DNA of 13,060 nucleotides from NCBI GenBank assembly GCA_946498265.1, contig CAMMNR010000038.1, positions 1 to 13,060 on the forward strand, in the 5' to 3' direction. Origin of the DNA: an uncultured Clostridium sp. Lineage in GTDB: Bacteria; Bacillota; Clostridia; TANB77; CAG-508. The notes beneath the pieces were generated by a model. It did not search any database. It saw only the letters and a list, made by a program, of their open reading frames with translations, and had not been told where the DNA came from. Shown one piece after another: positions 1 to 7,616 of the stretch. A program made the position numbers and the translations under genes. Each line of letters opens with the position of its first letter. The stretch's first letter is position 1.

Positions 1-405
1 ATTTTCATTATTTTTTATATTTTTTATATTATTTTTATTTATTTTATTTTTTTCATTAAATATTATTTCCATTATTTTATTTACATTTAATTCTTTTTTT
101 AATATAAATTTTATTTTTAATTTTTCTAATATTTTTATTTTTTCTATATTTTCTTTTTCTAAAATAAATATTATTTTTATATTAGGATTTTTTTCTTTTA
201 TTTTTTTTACAAAATTAACTATATTAATATTATTAATTATATTTTCACTAATAATAAAAAAATTAATTTCTTTTTCTTTTTCTAAAATTTCTAATATGGC
301 ATCTAAATATAAAATATTTTTACAAACTATTTTTATATTTTCTATTTTTTTTAGTTCTTCAAATATTCTTATATCATTTATTGCTGTTACTATTTTTTTT
401 ATTAT
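1..405 (-). CDS. CpaE/receiver-like N-terminal domain, partial, with apparent ATA start
   Basis: The frame is open from about 405 to the left edge (135 codons) and the C-terminus is outside the window. It begins I-K-K-I-V-T-A-I-N-D and shows alternating hydrophobic strands and Lys/Glu/Asn-rich helices (IKIVCKNILYLDAILEILEK, then NPNIKIIFILEKEN). This is typical of the receiver-like N-terminal domain that precedes MinD/CpaE-type ATPases in some Gram-positive conjugation loci. The family call is by pattern only. A GAGGAGG ribosome binding site at 412-418 lies about six bases before two consecutive ATA codons (405-403 and 402-400). No ATG, GTG or TTG occurs in frame near it. The gene overlaps the end of the VirB4 frame by about 30 bases, so the two were probably translationally coupled. 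An ATA start is unusual; loss of an ATG by mutation is the alternative. Confidence 0.5.
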   Translation of the reverse strand, partial: MIKKIVTAINDIRIFEELKKIENIKIVCKNILYLDAILEILEKEKEINFFIISENIINNINIVNFVKKIKEKNPNIKIIFILEKENIEKIKILEKLKIKFILKKELNVNKIMEIIFNEKNKINKNNIKNIKNNEN

Positions 406-862
406 TTTTTTCCTCCTCTATTATTTTTCTTTCTTCATCTGAACATTCTATTTTTGTTAGTATATGATCTTCTCCAACAAACATTAAGCACTCTCCTCTT
501 TTTAATGATTTTATTTCTACTTTTTCTTTATCAGTAAGATTTGAATATTCAGATAATATTTTTATGTTTTCTTCTTCTAATGCAAAAAATGTTTTTATAC
601 TAGAATTATTTAATATACTTTTTCCATATATCCCTTCTTCTAAGCTGAATATGTCTGAAATATCCTGGGTTATTGCTACACTACTCCCTCCATATTTTCT
701 AATAGTTTTAAATATTTTATATATGAAACTAGCTACATTTTTATTAGATGTTACTCCTATAAGTCTCCATATTTCATCTAGATATATGGCTTTTTTTTCT
801 TTTCTATTCTCTTTTATTTTATCCCAGAAAATATCTGTAAATATAGACTTTTTGTAACCAAA
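374..862 (-). pseudogene. virB4: VirB4-type conjugation ATPase, C-terminal fragment (5' part missing)
   Basis: This is the last 162 codons of a VirB4/TraE-family ATPase, the motor that energises type IV secretion in conjugation. The Walker B segment K-K-A-I-Y-L-D-E-I-W lies at about 764-793. It is followed by FIYKIFKTIRKYGGSSVAIT and QDISDIF, the family's conserved helix and Thr-Gln (sensor) motif, then by the usual tail ending in TGA at 374-376. The Walker A half is absent. Reading upstream, the frame meets a TAA at 863-865, just past the residues F-G-Y-K-K-S-I-F-T-D. The break is immediately next to the terminator of a large serine recombinase, which implies that an element inserted within the gene and that the 5' part is on its far side. 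No VirB4 5' half is found elsewhere in the window. Family call is confident; the cause of the break is inferred. Confidence 0.8.
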
Positions 863-865
863 TTA
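845..865. other. Putative attachment-site junction (attL/attR) in virB4
   Basis: Here the VirB4 reading frame stops matching and element DNA begins, as the recombinase terminator follows at once. Large serine recombinases of the TndX/TnpX and phage type commonly lie at one end of their element, next to the joint. The sequence on the minus strand reads TAATTTGGTTACAAAAAG across the likely joint. The exact crossover dinucleotide cannot be fixed without the other end or an empty site. Confidence 0.45.
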
Positions 866-900
866 TAAAAAAAAATAAAGTAGGTAATTTCCTACTTTTA
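864..900 (-). terminator. Rho-independent terminator of the serine recombinase gene
   Basis: A perfect 8-bp stem, AAAGTAGG (877-884) with CCTACTTT (891-898) and a 6-base loop, is followed on the minus strand by a run of about nine T. It starts directly after the recombinase stop codon at 901-903. Confidence 0.85.
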
Positions 901-2616
901 TCAAGATTTATTTTTTGTTAAACTTCTTAATTTTCTTATTATTCTACTGTTTTCATTATTAATTTTAAGTCCATCAAATAATACACTTATGTCTGTATAA
1001 TTATATCCCCAATAATATTCTACACATTTAAATTTTCCGTTTTCTCCTCTTAGCTTTACATCTGTTGTATCTAAAAAATTATATTTAAAATTTAATGTTA
1101 TATATTTTTTACCTTGCTTTTCGTTTACGATTACTATTATTTTATCAAAAATCTTTTTTAATGTACTATTATCTAATTTATTTAAATTAATATTATCTAA
1201 CATTTTTCTTTCTTGCTTACATTGTAATTCTGCTTTTTCTAAATCATATTTTATATTATTATATTTACTTATTTTTGTTCTTATATTTTTTAAACTTTCA
1301 TTTAATTGTTTTAGTTGTTCCTGATATGTTTCTACATTTATTAATTTTTTATTTTTTTCTGTTCTTAGTTCTATCATTTGCATATTAATATTTTCTTTTT
1401 GCTCTTTTAATGTATCAATATTTATTTTTTTTATTTCTTCTTGTTTTTCTTTCTTATATAAATTTAGTTCATATTCATCATCAAATTCTTGTCTATACTT
1501 TATCGCTTTTTTTATACATTCTAATAATTTCTTTTCTTCTAAAGTTGTCCTTCCTTTACATTTTATATCTCCATAGTGGTTATGTCCTAAACAAGTCCAT
1601 TCATACTCTTTATCTACTCCTTTTCTTCTTATATGTTTTTTTACTCTAATATATGTCGAACCACATTGTCCACAATATAATAATGTTGATAATTCGTGTT
1701 TTGTACTATATCCTTCTCTGTTTTTTAATTTTTCATTTCTTTTATTTTTTATATTTTCTTTTTTATCCCAAGTTTCATTACTAATTATTCTCAAATCTTC
1801 ACTATGTATAACTATTTGTTCATCTTTTGGTATCTTTTTTGAAGTTCCTCTAGTGATGTCTAAACTTTCTGTTTTATGATTTACAATATCCCCTATATAT
1901 ATTCTATTCTCTAAAATATATCTTATTGCTGTTGACTTCCAAAGACTTCCCTTTTTCGTTCTAAATCCTCTATTATTTAAATCTTTTGCTATTGCTCTCA
2001 TTCCCAACATTTTTTCTGTATATAAATAAAAAATTAAATCTATAACAGAATTTTCTTTTTCATCAACAGATAACACACCTTTTTCGACATTATAACCATA
2101 TGGTGCTGGTGCTGTCCACTTTCCAGCTCTGTGTAATTTATCTTGTTTCCACTTTAATCTATTAGAATCAGTTTTTATTTCATTCTCCGCTATTGTAAAG
2201 TAAATACTTAAAAACATATCTTTGCTAACATCACTTGAATGTATGTTTTCTTTTCTAAAATATATATCTACACCATTCATTCTTAAATCTTTTACAATTT
2301 TCATTCCATCTTCAACACTTCTGGCAAAACGAGTTGTATCTTCTACTAATATTCTTTTAAATTTTCCATTTATTGCATCTTGTATCATTCGTTGAAATGC
2401 TTTTCTATGTTTTTTATATTCTTTAGCTGATATTCCTTCATCAACATATAAACCATTTTTAGGTTCTTTATCTCCATTTTTTTTATAAAAAATGCCGCAG
2501 TTTGCAAATTCATAACCTTCTTTTTTAAATATCTCCGTCCATTGTTCTTGATGGTCTATTAGTGCTGCTTCTTGATTTTTAGTAGATACTCTGCAATATG
2601 CAACAGCTATGCTCAT
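901..2616 (-). CDS. Large serine recombinase (site-specific integrase/excisionase)
   Basis: This 571-residue protein cuts and rejoins DNA through a Ser-linked intermediate, moving an element in and out of its attachment site. The N-terminal resolvase domain (about 3-150) carries the nucleophile in Y-C-R-V-S-T (Ser11) and the conserved V-E-D-T-T-R-F-A-R-S segment (91-100). The recombinase domain (about 165-290) follows, with A-P-Y-G-Y and the L-N-N-R-G-F-R-T helix. A zinc ribbon shows Cys315, Cys318, Cys342 and Cys353. A Lys/Glu-rich coiled coil spans about 385-475. Size and order are those of the TndX/TnpX/phage integrase group. The ATG at 2616 is preferred over a GTG at 2631 because GGAGGAG lies correctly before the ATG and would fall inside the longer reading. 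The gene faces out into the broken virB4, so it is probably the enzyme that made that joint. No small directionality factor is evident nearby. Confidence 0.93.
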   Translation of the reverse strand: MSIAVAYCRVSTKNQEAALIDHQEQWTEIFKKEGYEFANCGIFYKKNGDKEPKNGLYVDEGISAKEYKKHRKAFQRMIQDAINGKFKRILVEDTTRFARSVEDGMKIVKDLRMNGVDIYFRKENIHSSDVSKDMFLSIYFTIAENEIKTDSNRLKWKQDKLHRAGKWTAPAPYGYNVEKGVLSVDEKENSVIDLIFYLYTEKMLGMRAIAKDLNNRGFRTKKGSLWKSTAIRYILENRIYIGDIVNHKTESLDITRGTSKKIPKDEQIVIHSEDLRIISNETWDKKENIKNKRNEKLKNREGYSTKHELSTLLYCGQCGSTYIRVKKHIRRKGVDKEYEWTCLGHNHYGDIKCKGRTTLEEKKLLECIKKAIKYRQEFDDEYELNLYKKEKQEEIKKINIDTLKEQKENINMQMIELRTEKNKKLINVETYQEQLKQLNESLKNIRTKISKYNNIKYDLEKAELQCKQERKMLDNINLNKLDNSTLKKIFDKIIVIVNEKQGKKYITLNFKYNFLDTTDVKLRGENGKFKCVEYYWGYNYTDISVLFDGLKINNENSRIIRKLRSLTKNKS

Positions 2617-2730
2617 ATTTCTCTCCTCCACAATTTTATTTTTAGCAAATATCTTCCATAAAAAATCCTACCATAAATAAATATATTACTTTTTTTATAT
2701 TTTGTACCGAGGTATTTTGATATTTTTTAG

Positions 2731-3678
2731 TTATTTAAAATACTTACTTTTAGCAATATACACTGCGATATCGTACAAATTATTTAATTCATCGTATGTA
2801 CTATATTCTGGAATTGGAATTGGGTTTATTTCTAATTGTAATAGCATTTCTATATATTTTTTAATTGTTAATCTACTATATATTTTTTTATCAATAATTC
2901 CTTGAATTCCATATCTACTTATCATTAAAACAAATTTTTTTAATTTTTCTTTATAGCTTTTTTTATATTTTGAAAATTCTATTCTTTTATTTATTTCTTT
3001 TCTCTTATAATATTTACCTGTATATGCATATTCTTTTAGCATTTCAAAATAAATTTCTTCCATTTTCTGTACGTTCCAATATGCATCTAATATATTCGGT
3101 ATCCCATTTCTTTTTCTTTCACTTTTTAATTTAGCATAATTTACTTGTAGTTCTAATCTTAATGTATTTTCGTATTCTTTCTTTTTTGATTCATCATATT
3201 TATTATAAAAATTTAATTTAAATTGTCCTGATTTAGTTTTTAGGTACATAGATGTTTTAAATTTTCGTTTTTGTTTCATATACTTATATTTTGTTTTACA
3301 ACACTTTAATATATCCATATATGTATCTGCCATTTCTTTATCATCACATTTTACGTCTACAACATAATCAATCCTACTTAAATATATTCCTATTCTTTTA
3401 TTTGTGTTTAATATTTCCTTTATTATTTTTAATACAATTTCTTTATATATTATTTTATCCATTAAAGTAGTATCTTTTTTTCCTAAAATATCTTTAGTAT
3501 TTGTCATTATCAGTAAATATTTTTTTGTAGGATAAAATTTAAATGTTATATTTTTATATTTGAACCAATACATTTTATGTCTTTCTACTTTACTTTTTAT
3601 TATTATTCCTAAACTTCTTAAATATCTAAAATCTATCCATTCTATATCATAAATTATTAAATTCACACTATCTATCAT
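2731..3678 (-). CDS. Putative replication initiation protein (phage/plasmid gene II/X-like)
   Basis: This 315-residue basic protein resembles the phage/plasmid replication protein (gene II/X) group, which nicks one strand at an origin to start rolling-circle replication. The supporting motifs are I-Y-L-S-R-I-D-Y-V-V-D-V (98-109), a strand pair at S-M-Y-L-K-T and F-K-L-N-F-Y-N-K-Y (143-161), and N-T-L-R-L-E-L-Q-V-N (171-180). They match the order S-R-I-D-Y ... F-Y-x-K ... L-R-x-E seen in such proteins. I could not place an unambiguous HUH metal motif or the catalytic Tyr, so the family call is moderate. An AGGAGG site lies just before the ATG. It sits downstream of the helicase gene, separated by a 139-bp gap with inverted repeats that may be its origin. 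Together they form a replication module transcribed with the recombinase. Confidence 0.6.
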   Translation of the reverse strand: MIDSVNLIIYDIEWIDFRYLRSLGIIIKSKVERHKMYWFKYKNITFKFYPTKKYLLIMTNTKDILGKKDTTLMDKIIYKEIVLKIIKEILNTNKRIGIYLSRIDYVVDVKCDDKEMADTYMDILKCCKTKYKYMKQKRKFKTSMYLKTKSGQFKLNFYNKYDESKKKEYENTLRLELQVNYAKLKSERKRNGIPNILDAYWNVQKMEEIYFEMLKEYAYTGKYYKRKEINKRIEFSKYKKSYKEKLKKFVLMISRYGIQGIIDKKIYSRLTIKKYIEMLLQLEINPIPIPEYSTYDELNNLYDIAVYIAKSKYFK

Positions 3679-3710
3679 TTACCATACCTCCTATATACTT
3701 TAAAATAATT

Positions 3711-3802
3711 CCTGAAGGAGAATTTATTTCTGAAATCAATATAGTAACTCTAAATACTATTGTTGGTATGTTTGTTTCCCCCTTTTTTTACCCCCCTTCA
3801 GG
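3711..3802. repeat. Nested inverted repeats and G-runs between helicase and Rep genes; candidate replication origin
   Basis: An outer inverted repeat, CCTGAAGG (3711-3718) with CCTTCAGG (3795-3802), encloses an inner hairpin, ATAGTA (3741-3746) with TACTAT (3755-3760) and an 8-base loop. On the minus strand the right arm continues into runs of six and five G separated by A-rich DNA, which is striking in such AT-rich sequence. A structured spot beside a rolling-circle-type Rep gene suggests a double-strand origin. A transcript structure between helicase and Rep, controlling Rep level, is the alternative. No nick site can be named. Confidence 0.45.
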
Positions 3803-3817
3803 TATATTTTATATATT

Positions 3818-5851
3818 TTATATATTTTCATTTTCTTCATCTTCTGGCTTATCATATTTTGCTATATTTATTACTTTAATTTTAATTTTATCTATTGGGT
3901 CTGTTTTATAAACAGTTTTACTTTTTTTATCTCCTGTTTTTTCTAGTAATCCTCTTTTATCCAATTCTTTTAATAATACTGGTGCAGTTAAAGGAAATTT
4001 TGTACCTCTTCTACGATAGTAATCACATACTTCGTCATAAATTGGATGTTCTGTTTTACTTTTCCAATAAAGGTATAATCTGTTACCATCTGCATATCCA
4101 ACATTTCTTCCATTAAAGTGTAATAATGTTCCGTTACCATAATCTACAAAAGTTATCTTTCTTGTTTCGTATAGTATTCGCATTGCTGAATAAAACATTT
4201 CTATTGGGTCGTTTAGCTCCATTAACTCTCCTTGTTCTTTCATAATTTCATTTAATATGTTTTTTGATTTATTCTCTATTTCCGCTTGTTTTTCTTCTGA
4301 TATTACCTGATATTCTTTTAAAAATTGTAGGAATAAATGAATTCCTAAATATAATATATTTCTTGCATTTTCACTATTTCCTAAAGCATCGTTTCCTTTA
4401 TTTATTTGTATTTTTCGTATTTTTTGTATTTCTTCTGAACATTCATTAATAATTCTGTTCTCATTATCTATAAGCCATTTAATATATTGCATCATACTAA
4501 ATGCTAGTTTTTCTCTATTTTCTTTTTTTTGCATATCATTTAGTTTTTCTACATTTACTGTGTTTTCATCAAAATCTAAAATTATTGTTCTTGATAACCT
4601 GCTATCTGGTACATTTGGTATAAATTCTGCTGTTAAAATTACTGTACCTCTTGGATAGTATGTACCTCTTATTGTTCCGTCTGAATTAGCTCTTCCTGGT
4701 CCTTGTCTATTTCCAACAAAGCCAATAATATCCTCTACTAATTTTAATTTTTTATTTCCAATTTCAGGGTTTAAGTCATCAGGAACTAAAAGTGCATCCT
4801 TTAGTATATATGCTTGTCTAGTTACTTTACTTGTTGAATCATCTAATGATGAATTAAAACTATTCTTTGTAAAATTCCCAAAGTGGCTATTTGCTATTGC
4901 TGCCATTGAACTTTTCCCTGTATTCGTACGACCTACAAACATCAGTATAAAATCACAAAAAATATCTTTTTCCTTTAGTAGACTAACTATTGGAGTTATA
5001 TATGTATATGCCATTATTGGAATTGAAACCTTTTCTTTGGTAATATAAAAAATACTATAACTAGTTTGAAGAGCCTCTTTTACATCAAATTCCTTATTTG
5101 TAAAACAATATTGTCCTAAACCTCCTTCTGTTAATTCTGCCTTTATCTCTCCTTCATTTCCTCCTATTGCACCTCCAGCATATAAATATACTAGCTTTCC
5201 ATTAATTCTTTCAAATCCTGTATTTTCAAATATCGTTTCTTCTTCCATTGTATATCTCGCCAATAACTGTGCAACTTCTTTTAGATACTTCTCACAGTTT
5301 GGTCTAATAATCGCATATTTATCCCAATTATTTCTCATACCTATAATGAATTGGAAACTTTCAAATTCATTTTTTGATACTTCTACCTCATCTAATGTTA
5401 CTGTAATGTCATCTAATAAAATAGCTTCTAATTTGTATTTTATTATTTCATCTACTCCGTTTGTATGTATAACTTTTTTTGTTATAATTGGAATAAAATT
5501 TGATAGTTCTTTTGTTTCTTTATAAACTAATTTTGGTCCTGAAATAGAATATCCATATTCATTTAATATCTCTGCATATTTATTATATTTTTCATTTTCT
5601 TGTTCCTCTTGCTGATATTCTGTCCCATCTATAATCTCATCTGGTTCAAAGACTTTCTTATCTTTGTTATCTTTTTTATAATTATTGTTTATTTTTATTA
5701 AGTTACTTTTTTTATTTTCTTCTTGTTTTATTTTCTTTTTTTCTTCTTGCTCTATTTCCCTTATTTCCTCCTCTTCTTGTTTTATTTCGTTTATAAATTC
5801 TTTTATATTTGTACCAAATATTTTATTAAATTCTGATTTTCTTTCTTCCAT
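3818..5851 (-). CDS. DUF927-type P-loop helicase/ATPase of a replication module
   Basis: This 677-residue ATPase probably unwinds the element's DNA during replication. The N-terminal 85 residues are a highly charged Glu/Lys coiled coil. Residues about 165-300 show features of DUF927, including N-T-G-F-E-R-I-N-G-K-L-V-Y-L. The motor follows: Walker A G-R-T-N-T-G-K-S (307-314), Walker B L-L-V-P-D-D-L (354-360), sensor-like R-G-T-V-I-L-T-A-E (401-409) and the arginine motif S-R-L-S-R (417-421). The last 120 residues (F-P-L-T-A-P-V-L-L-K-E-L-D-K-R-G-L-L) look like a winged-helix DNA-binding tail. Such proteins are usual in integrative elements and phage satellites. No primase domain is evident. 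The start codon lies inside the end of the 208-residue gene, a 26-base overlap, so the two are probably translationally coupled. Confidence 0.85.
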   Translation of the reverse strand: MEERKSEFNKIFGTNIKEFINEIKQEEEEIREIEQEEKKKIKQEENKKSNLIKINNNYKKDNKDKKVFEPDEIIDGTEYQQEEQENEKYNKYAEILNEYGYSISGPKLVYKETKELSNFIPIITKKVIHTNGVDEIIKYKLEAILLDDITVTLDEVEVSKNEFESFQFIIGMRNNWDKYAIIRPNCEKYLKEVAQLLARYTMEEETIFENTGFERINGKLVYLYAGGAIGGNEGEIKAELTEGGLGQYCFTNKEFDVKEALQTSYSIFYITKEKVSIPIMAYTYITPIVSLLKEKDIFCDFILMFVGRTNTGKSSMAAIANSHFGNFTKNSFNSSLDDSTSKVTRQAYILKDALLVPDDLNPEIGNKKLKLVEDIIGFVGNRQGPGRANSDGTIRGTYYPRGTVILTAEFIPNVPDSRLSRTIILDFDENTVNVEKLNDMQKKENREKLAFSMMQYIKWLIDNENRIINECSEEIQKIRKIQINKGNDALGNSENARNILYLGIHLFLQFLKEYQVISEEKQAEIENKSKNILNEIMKEQGELMELNDPIEMFYSAMRILYETRKITFVDYGNGTLLHFNGRNVGYADGNRLYLYWKSKTEHPIYDEVCDYYRRRGTKFPLTAPVLLKELDKRGLLEKTGDKKSKTVYKTDPIDKIKIKVINIAKYDKPEDEENENI

Positions 5852-6452
5852 CTTTATTCACATACCTTCCTTCTTCTATTTTTATAGGTAATAAATAATA
5901 ATCTGGGTCTAATTTTGTTGCTTCCATTATTTTTTTTGCTTTTTCTATTATTTCTTTTTGCTCCTTACCATAATCTTTGAAACTATTTTCCAATTTTTTA
6001 TAAAGTTCTTCATAAATATTTTCCAACTCATATAATATATGGGGATATAACATCTCTCCATATTCAGTACTTGTAATTTCTAAATACTTTTTTTCCAAAT
6101 ATTCTTTCTTGTGGCTTAAACTGATTTTTGATGCTTTAACTTCTTTTTTTATTTTTTCTAAATTAATATATATTCTTTCATATCTTAATACTTTTATATT
6201 TGATCTAAATCCTAATAAATCAGGATGAACAACTGCTTTTTCAGGTTCTAGGTTATGCTCCTTTAACTTTATACATTTTAAGAGTTCTTCTATACTATTT
6301 TTTTTGCGGTCTAAAATTATACTTCTTTTTACTCTTTCTGGCATACCATTAGGATATAAAATAAAAAGAGGCGTAATTTTCTTTTTGTATTTTATATCTC
6401 CCTTTATAATAATTTCTCCATTATCTAATTTCTTTGTTTTTCTTCGTAACAA
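5826..6452 (-). CDS. Uncharacterised 208-residue protein, first gene of the replication operon
   Basis: I do not recognise this protein. It is basic, soluble and largely helical. The first third is Lys/Arg-rich (M-L-R-R-K-T-K-K), and the middle (about 95-180) is long charged helices (I-N-L-E-K-I-K-K-E-V-K; L-E-N-I-Y-E-E-L-Y-K-K-L-E). No signal peptide, membrane segment, zinc motif or P-loop is present. It starts with TTG, chosen because AGGAGG lies 8 bases upstream and no better start follows. It overlaps the helicase gene by 26 bases and heads the leftward block of helicase, Rep and recombinase. A helicase partner or DNA-binding accessory protein is possible from position only. Confidence 0.75.
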   Translation of the reverse strand: MLRRKTKKLDNGEIIIKGDIKYKKKITPLFILYPNGMPERVKRSIILDRKKNSIEELLKCIKLKEHNLEPEKAVVHPDLLGFRSNIKVLRYERIYINLEKIKKEVKASKISLSHKKEYLEKKYLEITSTEYGEMLYPHILYELENIYEELYKKLENSFKDYGKEQKEIIEKAKKIMEATKLDPDYYLLPIKIEEGRYVNKDGRKKIRI

Positions 6453-6542
6453 TTTTAGTACCTCCTTAATTTAAAATTTTTTAATTTTGCCTTGACCTTT
6501 TCTGTATAATTTATTAAAATAAATAAAAAGCATTTTAAATAT

Positions 6543-6555
6543 ACACATTATGTGT
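6543..6555. promoter_or_regulatory. Operator-like dyad in the divergent control region
   Basis: A perfect 13-bp dyad, ACACATTATGTGT, lies between the leftward replication operon and the rightward XRE gene. A half-like copy, ACATTGTG, follows at 6559-6566. XRE/CI-type repressors often bind short dyads placed like this, so it is a candidate operator. Binding is inferred. The 6453-6786 gap otherwise holds a stem-loop, a rightward promoter and AT-rich DNA, with no clear leftward -35/-10 pair. Confidence 0.4.
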
Positions 6556-6581
6556 TAAACATTGTGCTTTAATCTATCTTG

Positions 6582-6620
6582 CAGGAGTTAGGAACGCCAA
6601 TTCATCAACTCCTGTATTTT
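6582..6620 (+). other. Stem-loop followed by T-rich run
   Basis: CAGGAGTT (6582-6589) pairs with AACTCCTG (6607-6614) around a 17-base, locally GC-richer loop, followed by TATTTTTT. It has the form of a terminator, but no rightward gene lies upstream of it. It may block transcription entering from the left, end a short RNA, or be a single-strand origin-like hairpin. It also ends only a few bases before the XRE promoter. Confidence 0.5.
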
Positions 6621-6623
6621 TTA

Positions 6624-6652
6624 TTGACAATTTTTACATTTAATGATATTAT
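6624..6652 (+). promoter_or_regulatory. Sigma-70-type promoter for the XRE regulator gene
   Basis: TTGACA (6624-6629) and TATTAT (6647-6652) are separated by 17 bases, a near-consensus vegetative promoter. It would give a leader of about 125 bases before the ATG at 6787. Confidence 0.7.
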
Positions 6653-6786
6653 GTTAGTAAAGTTATCGTTTTCTATTTTTAATGTTTTTGCTTGTTGATA
6701 ATAAAATATCATGAATTTTATAATTAGTCAAGAATTTTTATTATTTTTTATAAAATGGTTTCAATTCTTGTTTGTAGGAGGTAAAA

Positions 6787-7473
6787 ATGAGTACAAAAAA
6801 AGAAAAAACAACAAAAAAAGAAAAAACAAAAAAAAGAAAGTCTTTTTATGATTTTGCTGTTAACAAGAAAATTAGAGAATATTTAGATGAACAATCAAAA
6901 AAAGGTTCTAATAAACAAGCTGTTGCAGATTTTGCTACTGCCGTTGGTGTATCTAAAGAAAATGTTAGACAATGGAGAAATGGTTATTCAAGACCTGATA
7001 TTGATAAGTTAATTATTATTTCTAATATATTAGGATGCTCATTAGAATATTTGCTAGGTGCTTCTGAATGTAAAAATCTTGAAAATATTAATATAAATGA
7101 GGAATTAGGATTAAGTAATGAAGCAATTAACAATTTAAAAGAATTACAAAAAAAGGATATTAAAACTACCTTAATAGGTAAATATAAAAGAGATTTTGCC
7201 AATATTGATATAATAAATTACTTTCTTTCTCAAGAAGAATTTTGGGATGTATGCAGAAAACAAGCTAAAAATATATTGGCTTATTACACAAATCCTGAAT
7301 ATAAAAAACAATTTGACAAACTATCAGAAAGTAGTGATATATCTCCTTTTGATTTTTCTAATGTCATTGTTAATAGTTTTTTTTATAATTTATTTAAAGA
7401 TTATGTTATAGAATCTATAATAAAATATGAACCAAATTTAAAAGAATATTTTAAAAACAATTTTACGGATTAA
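6787..7473 (+). CDS. XRE-family transcriptional regulator with Lys-rich N-terminus
   Basis: This 228-residue protein is probably the element's repressor-type switch. The helix-turn-helix spans about 43-92: K-Q-A-V-A-D-F-A-T-A-V-G-V-S, then N-V-R-Q-W-R-N-G, then P-D-I-D-K-L and L-G-C-S-L-E-Y-L-L-G, the classic HTH_3 pattern. The first 18 residues are an almost pure Lys/Thr/Glu tract made of a near-repeat (K-E-K-T-T-K-K-E-K-T-K-K) that may add non-specific DNA contact. Residues 100-228 are helical, with no metalloprotease (HExxH) or peptidase Ser/Lys motif visible, so induction by self-cleavage or an ImmA-type protease is not supported here. GTAGGAGG lies just before the ATG. It is transcribed divergently from the replication block, as a CI/Stl-like regulator would be, but its targets are inferred. 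Confidence 0.85.
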   Translation: MSTKKEKTTKKEKTKKRKSFYDFAVNKKIREYLDEQSKKGSNKQAVADFATAVGVSKENVRQWRNGYSRPDIDKLIIISNILGCSLEYLLGASECKNLENININEELGLSNEAINNLKELQKKDIKTTLIGKYKRDFANIDIINYFLSQEEFWDVCRKQAKNILAYYTNPEYKKQFDKLSESSDISPFDFSNVIVNSFFYNLFKDYVIESIIKYEPNLKEYFKNNFTD

Positions 7474-7578
7474 TATTGTATTATTATTAACTTTATGTTA
7501 TTATAATAAATAGATAGAAATATCTGGTAGGCGGTGGATGTTAAAGTAAATTGTATTTTTATTTTGTAAAGTGAAGTA

Positions 7579-7605
7579 CCTTTTTTATTAAAAAATAATA
7601 AAAGG
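7579..7605 (+). promoter_or_regulatory. Imperfect hairpin overlapping the ribosome binding site of the 57-residue gene
   Basis: CCTTTTTTATT (7579-7589) can pair, with one bulge, with AATAATAAAAGG (7594-7605), whose end is part of the AAAGGAGGG binding site. The stem is AT-rich and weak, so any control of translation is tentative. Confidence 0.3.
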
Positions 7606-7616
7606 AGGGAAAACTT

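Noticed and set aside
564..857. Plus-strand 97-residue frame, Ser/Phe/Leu-rich
   Set aside because: It is the complement of the VirB4 coding frame, has no ribosome binding site, and has the Leu/Ile/Phe-rich composition typical of antisense frames in AT-rich DNA.
2616..2631. GTG start at 2631 for the serine recombinase, adding five residues
   Set aside because: The GGAGGAG site would lie inside the coding region. The ATG at 2616 has this site at the right distance and gives the usual short lead before the catalytic Ser.
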